This document shows, piece by piece, positions 32,354-35,374 of a DNA stretch of 35,374 nucleotides (its first letter is position 1; every line of letters begins with the position of its first letter). The stretch covers positions 1-35,374 of the forward strand of contig CALWTU010000052.1 of NCBI GenBank assembly GCA_944384515.1, given 5' to 3'. The stretch is from an uncultured Clostridia bacterium. GTDB taxonomy: Bacteria; Bacillota; Clostridia; Oscillospirales; CAG-272. The translations under genes were made by a program, and so were the position numbers. The notes under the pieces are model-generated. The model worked only from the letters and a program-made list of their open reading frames with translations, was not told where the DNA came from and did not search any database.

Positions 32354-33372
32354 AGGAAAAGATTGAAGAATTAAAAGAGAGATTTAAGTCTGCTCTTGCC
32401 TTGGCTAACGATGAACAATCGCTTGATGAGTTAAGAGTCAGCTTTCTCGGTAAAAAGGGCGTTGTTGCAGAGCTGATGAAAGGACTTCGTGATGTCGAGG
32501 ATAAGAAGACGGCGGGACAGCTGATAAACAACTTTAAAACCGAAGTTGAAAACTCTATTTCCGACTGTGAGAAGATGCTTGAAAAGGCAAGGATAGACGC
32601 TCAGATAAGAGGCGCAAAAAAATACAATCCCACGCTTAAAACAGAGGACAGGAGCGGTTCATATCACCCTATCACGCTTGCAACGAGAGAGGTTGAGGCG
32701 ATATTTGAGAGTATGGGATTTACGATAGAGGACTACTATGAGGTAGTTGATGACTACAAGTGCTTTGAGGCGCTTAATATTCCGAAGCATCATCCCGCAC
32801 GCGACATGCAGGATACTTATTATCTTGACAACGGTCAGCTGCTCAAAACTCATACATCTGCGGCGCAGAACGCCGTTATGAGAAAGTACGGAGCTCCGCT
32901 GCGTGCCATATTCCCCGGCAGATGCTTCAGAAACGAGTCTACTGACGCATGCCATGAAAATACATTCTTCCAGATGGAAGGAATGATGATAGACGAGAAC
33001 ATCTCGATATCAAATCTTATTTACTTTATGAAAACCATGCTGTCCCTTGTTTTTGAGAGGGATATAAAGGTAAGACTGCGTCCGGGATTTTTCCCGTTTG
33101 TGGAGCCGGGCTTTGAGCTTGATATTAACTGCCTTATCTGCGGCGGAGAGGGATGCCCGTCATGCAAGAATTCGGGATGGCTTGAGCTCTGTCCGTGCGG
33201 TATGATTCACCCCAATGTTCTTCGCGAGGGCGGAATTGACACCGAAAAATACACCGGCTTTGCGTTCGGACTCGGACTTACAAGACTTGCAATGATGAAG
33301 TACGGTGTCAAGGATATTCGTACATTCAACAGCGGAAATCTTAAGTCGCTGTCACAGTTTAAGTCTTTGTAA
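32350..33372 (+). CDS. pheS: Phenylalanyl-tRNA synthetase alpha subunit
   Basis: PheS carries the class II catalytic core that charges tRNA-Phe in an alpha2-beta2 enzyme. The 340-residue protein has an N-terminal coiled-coil (about 1-85), motif 2 in FPGRCFRNESTDACHENTFFQMEG, and motif 3 in GFAFGLGLTRLAMMKYG. A cysteine cluster (CLICGGEGCPSCKNSGW and CPCG, near 240-265) is a probable zinc site found in some bacterial PheS. ATG 32350 is used; the frame opens at an upstream TTG lacking support. pheT follows after 12 bases. No canonical T-box leader, common for Firmicutes pheST, fits in the short leader. Confidence 0.96.
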   Translation: MKEKIEELKERFKSALALANDEQSLDELRVSFLGKKGVVAELMKGLRDVEDKKTAGQLINNFKTEVENSISDCEKMLEKARIDAQIRGAKKYNPTLKTEDRSGSYHPITLATREVEAIFESMGFTIEDYYEVVDDYKCFEALNIPKHHPARDMQDTYYLDNGQLLKTHTSAAQNAVMRKYGAPLRAIFPGRCFRNESTDACHENTFFQMEGMMIDENISISNLIYFMKTMLSLVFERDIKVRLRPGFFPFVEPGFELDINCLICGGEGCPSCKNSGWLELCPCGMIHPNVLREGGIDTEKYTGFAFGLGLTRLAMMKYGVKDIRTFNSGNLKSLSQFKSL

Positions 33373-33384
33373 GGAGGTAGAGAA

Positions 33385-35374
33385 ATGTTTTTATCCATGA
33401 ATTGGATCGGGGATTTTGTAGACCTTACGGGGCTTGACAGAAAATCTCTTATCCGTAATTTTACACTTTCCACGGCGGAAGTCGAGGATATAATTGTTAA
33501 AGGCGAGGATGTAGAAGGAGTTATCGCTGCCGAGATAAAGTCGGTTGCGGAGCACCCCTCGTCAAAGAAGCTTCACCTTCTGAAGGTTGATACTGGACGG
33601 GAGACGCTTGATATCGTCTGCGGCGCCCCGAATGTCAGAGAGGGAATGAAGGTGGCGCTTGCTACATGCGGCGGCCGCGTCGGCAAAACTGAAATTCAGC
33701 CCGCAAAAGTCGGCGGATATATGTCCTACGGTATGTGCTGCTCTGAGGCTGAGCTCGGAATCAGTGATGACAACTCGGGACTTTTTGAGATAGTTGACGA
33801 TGTGGAGCTCGGTACTGATATTAAGAAAATTTACGACATTGACGATATTATTTTCGAGGTGGACAACAAGTCTCTTACAAACCGCCCCGACCTTTGGGGA
33901 CATTACGGAATGGCTCGTGAGTTTGCCACCATTACAGGCAGAGAGCTGAAGGAGCTTCAGGTATACGATGTCAGTGTATTTGACAATCTGCCCGCACTGT
34001 CGGTGGATGTCAAGGCGACGGATCTTGTATGGCGCTATTCTGCTCTGAGAGTTGAGAACATCACAAGAAAGCTCAGCCCCGTAAATATGAGAATACGCCT
34101 CTATTATGCAGGTTCCCGTGCGATAAATTTCCTTGCAGACCTTACAAACTATGTTATGCTTGAGCTCGGACAGCCGATGCACGCATTCGATAATAAGAAG
34201 GTTGACAGGATAGAGGTACAGACATTTGAGAGCGGACTTAAGTTTACAACTCTTGACGGTGTCGAGAGAGATATAGACGACAAGATGCTGATGATTACAT
34301 CAAACAACGAGCCTGTTGCGGTTGCGGGTGTGATGGGAGGAGATGCGTCTAAGATTGAGGATGACACAACATCTCTGCTTCTTGAGTCTGCTACATTTGA
34401 CGGCGTCAGCGTCCGCAAGACGACAACACGCCTCGGACTGCGTACAGACGCCTCTATGAGATATGAGAAGATGCTTGACCCTGAGCTTTGCCGTGTTGCG
34501 ACGGAGCGTTTGGTAAAGCTCCTTCTTGACGCAGATCCCGATGCCCGTGTCACATCTTCTTTCACCGACTATTATGTAAAGCGCTATCCGACAATAACTC
34601 TTGATTTTGACAAGAAGTATGTTGACAGATACACAGGTATTGATATTTCAAACGAACAGATAGTCAAGACGCTTTCAGGACTCGGATTTAAGGTTGTTAA
34701 CAGAGGGGATAACTTCAGTGTTGAGGTTCCGTCATGGAGAGCCACAAAGGATGTTACGATAAAGGCTGATATAATCGAGGAAATAACAAGAATTTACGGT
34801 TATGACAACTTCGATGTATTCTCATCAAAGAGTATTCTTAAGCCCGTGCGCAAAGAGCGTCTCAAGACTTGCGAGGACAGAATGAAGGATATTCTTGTCT
34901 CAAGCTTCAGAATGCACGAGGTGCACTCATACATCTGGTCTGACAGCGCCAAGAATGCAGAGCTCGGAATTGAGACTCACGAGAATGTCCGTGTTATAAA
35001 TGCGCAGACTCCCGATCATCAGTACCTCCGTATTTCGATGATTCCCACTCTCCTCAATTTTGTCAAGGAAAATAAGAGCTATCTTGATGACTTCGGCATT
35101 TTTGAGATAGGACATGTTGTCGAGGGACTTGACGAAAACGGCAACTGCAATGAGAGAAAGAAACTCGGCGGTGTCTTCTACTCAAAAGAGAGAGGGGAAG
35201 AGGCGCTGTTTAATCTTGCATGCAGTGCGCTGGGCGAGATCTCTTCAAATATTCTTCACAAGGATATAACTTATAAGTCGGAGCAGACACGCTTTAACTA
35301 CGAGCACCCCGTAAATACATTCTTCGCATATGTTGACGGCGTTAAAATCGGTTATGTTTCTGTGCCTCACCCTG
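33385..35374 (+). CDS. pheT: Phenylalanyl-tRNA synthetase beta subunit (3' end cut)
   Basis: PheT binds tRNA-Phe and, through its B3/B4 domain, edits mischarged Tyr-tRNA. The visible 663 codons begin MFLSMNWIGDFVDLTGL and show an EMAP-type tRNA-binding domain (about 38-150; HPSSKKLHLLKVDTG), the B3/B4 editing domain (about 205-380), the B5 domain and the start of the inactive catalytic-like core. The family is about 790-810 residues long, so roughly the last 130-150 residues lie beyond the window; the frame is open to the final base. AAGGAGGT at 33371-33378 gives a perfect ribosome site 6 bases before the ATG. Confidence 0.96.
   Translation, partial: MFLSMNWIGDFVDLTGLDRKSLIRNFTLSTAEVEDIIVKGEDVEGVIAAEIKSVAEHPSSKKLHLLKVDTGRETLDIVCGAPNVREGMKVALATCGGRVGKTEIQPAKVGGYMSYGMCCSEAELGISDDNSGLFEIVDDVELGTDIKKIYDIDDIIFEVDNKSLTNRPDLWGHYGMAREFATITGRELKELQVYDVSVFDNLPALSVDVKATDLVWRYSALRVENITRKLSPVNMRIRLYYAGSRAINFLADLTNYVMLELGQPMHAFDNKKVDRIEVQTFESGLKFTTLDGVERDIDDKMLMITSNNEPVAVAGVMGGDASKIEDDTTSLLLESATFDGVSVRKTTTRLGLRTDASMRYEKMLDPELCRVATERLVKLLLDADPDARVTSSFTDYYVKRYPTITLDFDKKYVDRYTGIDISNEQIVKTLSGLGFKVVNRGDNFSVEVPSWRATKDVTIKADIIEEITRIYGYDNFDVFSSKSILKPVRKERLKTCEDRMKDILVSSFRMHEVHSYIWSDSAKNAELGIETHENVRVINAQTPDHQYLRISMIPTLLNFVKENKSYLDDFGIFEIGHVVEGLDENGNCNERKKLGGVFYSKERGEEALFNLACSALGEISSNILHKDITYKSEQTRFNYEHPVNTFFAYVDGVKIGYVSVPHP

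Noticed and set aside
33115-33215. Cysteine cluster in PheS as a novelty
   Set aside because: A CxxC-type cluster at this place is already known in some bacterial PheS proteins, so it is not novel here.
33562-34182. 206-codon open frame on the - strand
   Set aside because: It is antisense to pheT with no promoter or ribosome site; pheT is clearly the real gene.
1-35374. Mobile element, defence island, CRISPR array or phage region
   Set aside because: No transposase, integrase, Cas, restriction or phage structural motif, no regularly spaced repeat array and no target duplications were seen.

Overview
The window reads as chromosomal DNA of a strictly anaerobic, low-to-moderate GC Gram-positive bacterium of the class Clostridia, probably an uncultured gut-type Eubacteriales. 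The reasons are strong AGGAGG-type ribosome sites, sigma-A promoters, an HPr with both His15 and Ser46, a PerR regulator next to rubrerythrin, a Re-type citrate synthase and a typical Firmicutes housekeeping order. The window is cut at its right end inside pheT. No CRISPR array, insertion sequence, phage, rRNA or tRNA was recognised, and nearly all of it is ordinary core or metabolic DNA.

Layout. (1) 37-7088, + strand: a divergent ThyX-like protein, pth, mfd, a membrane-anchored PrsA/parvulin-like protein and an AEC-family transporter, closely packed. (2) 7089-7690: gene-free, ending in a consensus promoter flanked by repeated TTGTAT hexamers. (3) 7691-12846: a four-gene operon for Re-citrate synthase, an FCD-type GntR regulator, aconitase and NAD-type isocitrate dehydrogenase, closed by a strong terminator. 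Together the enzymes make 2-oxoglutarate (hence glutamate) from oxaloacetate and acetyl-CoA. (4) 13129-15119, - strand: a MATE exporter and two small unknown genes. (5) 15428-16546, + strand: PerR with two PerR-box-like sites, then rubrerythrin (peroxide defence). (6) 16817-21319: a GNAT acetyltransferase, rhaB-rhaA (L-rhamnose catabolism) and a convergent EamA-type transporter. (7) 21484-25606: secG, rnr, a CPBP membrane protease and tadA. (8) 25731-28766: rimM, trmD and a large unknown membrane protein, from a promoter that appears to give a leaderless rimM transcript. (9) 28794-35374: HPr, uvrC-rsmD-coaD, then pheS-pheT from a perfect promoter with a short leader.

The most interesting items are the citrate/2-oxoglutarate operon with its repeated regulatory hexamers, the apparently leaderless rimM, the ThyX-fold protein lacking the RHR signature, the paired PerR boxes in front of an N-terminally short PerR, and the pheS leader with an overlapping 24-codon reading frame. 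I did not find a convincing wholly new multi-gene system. Annotation rests on reading motifs by eye; no database search or computation was run.
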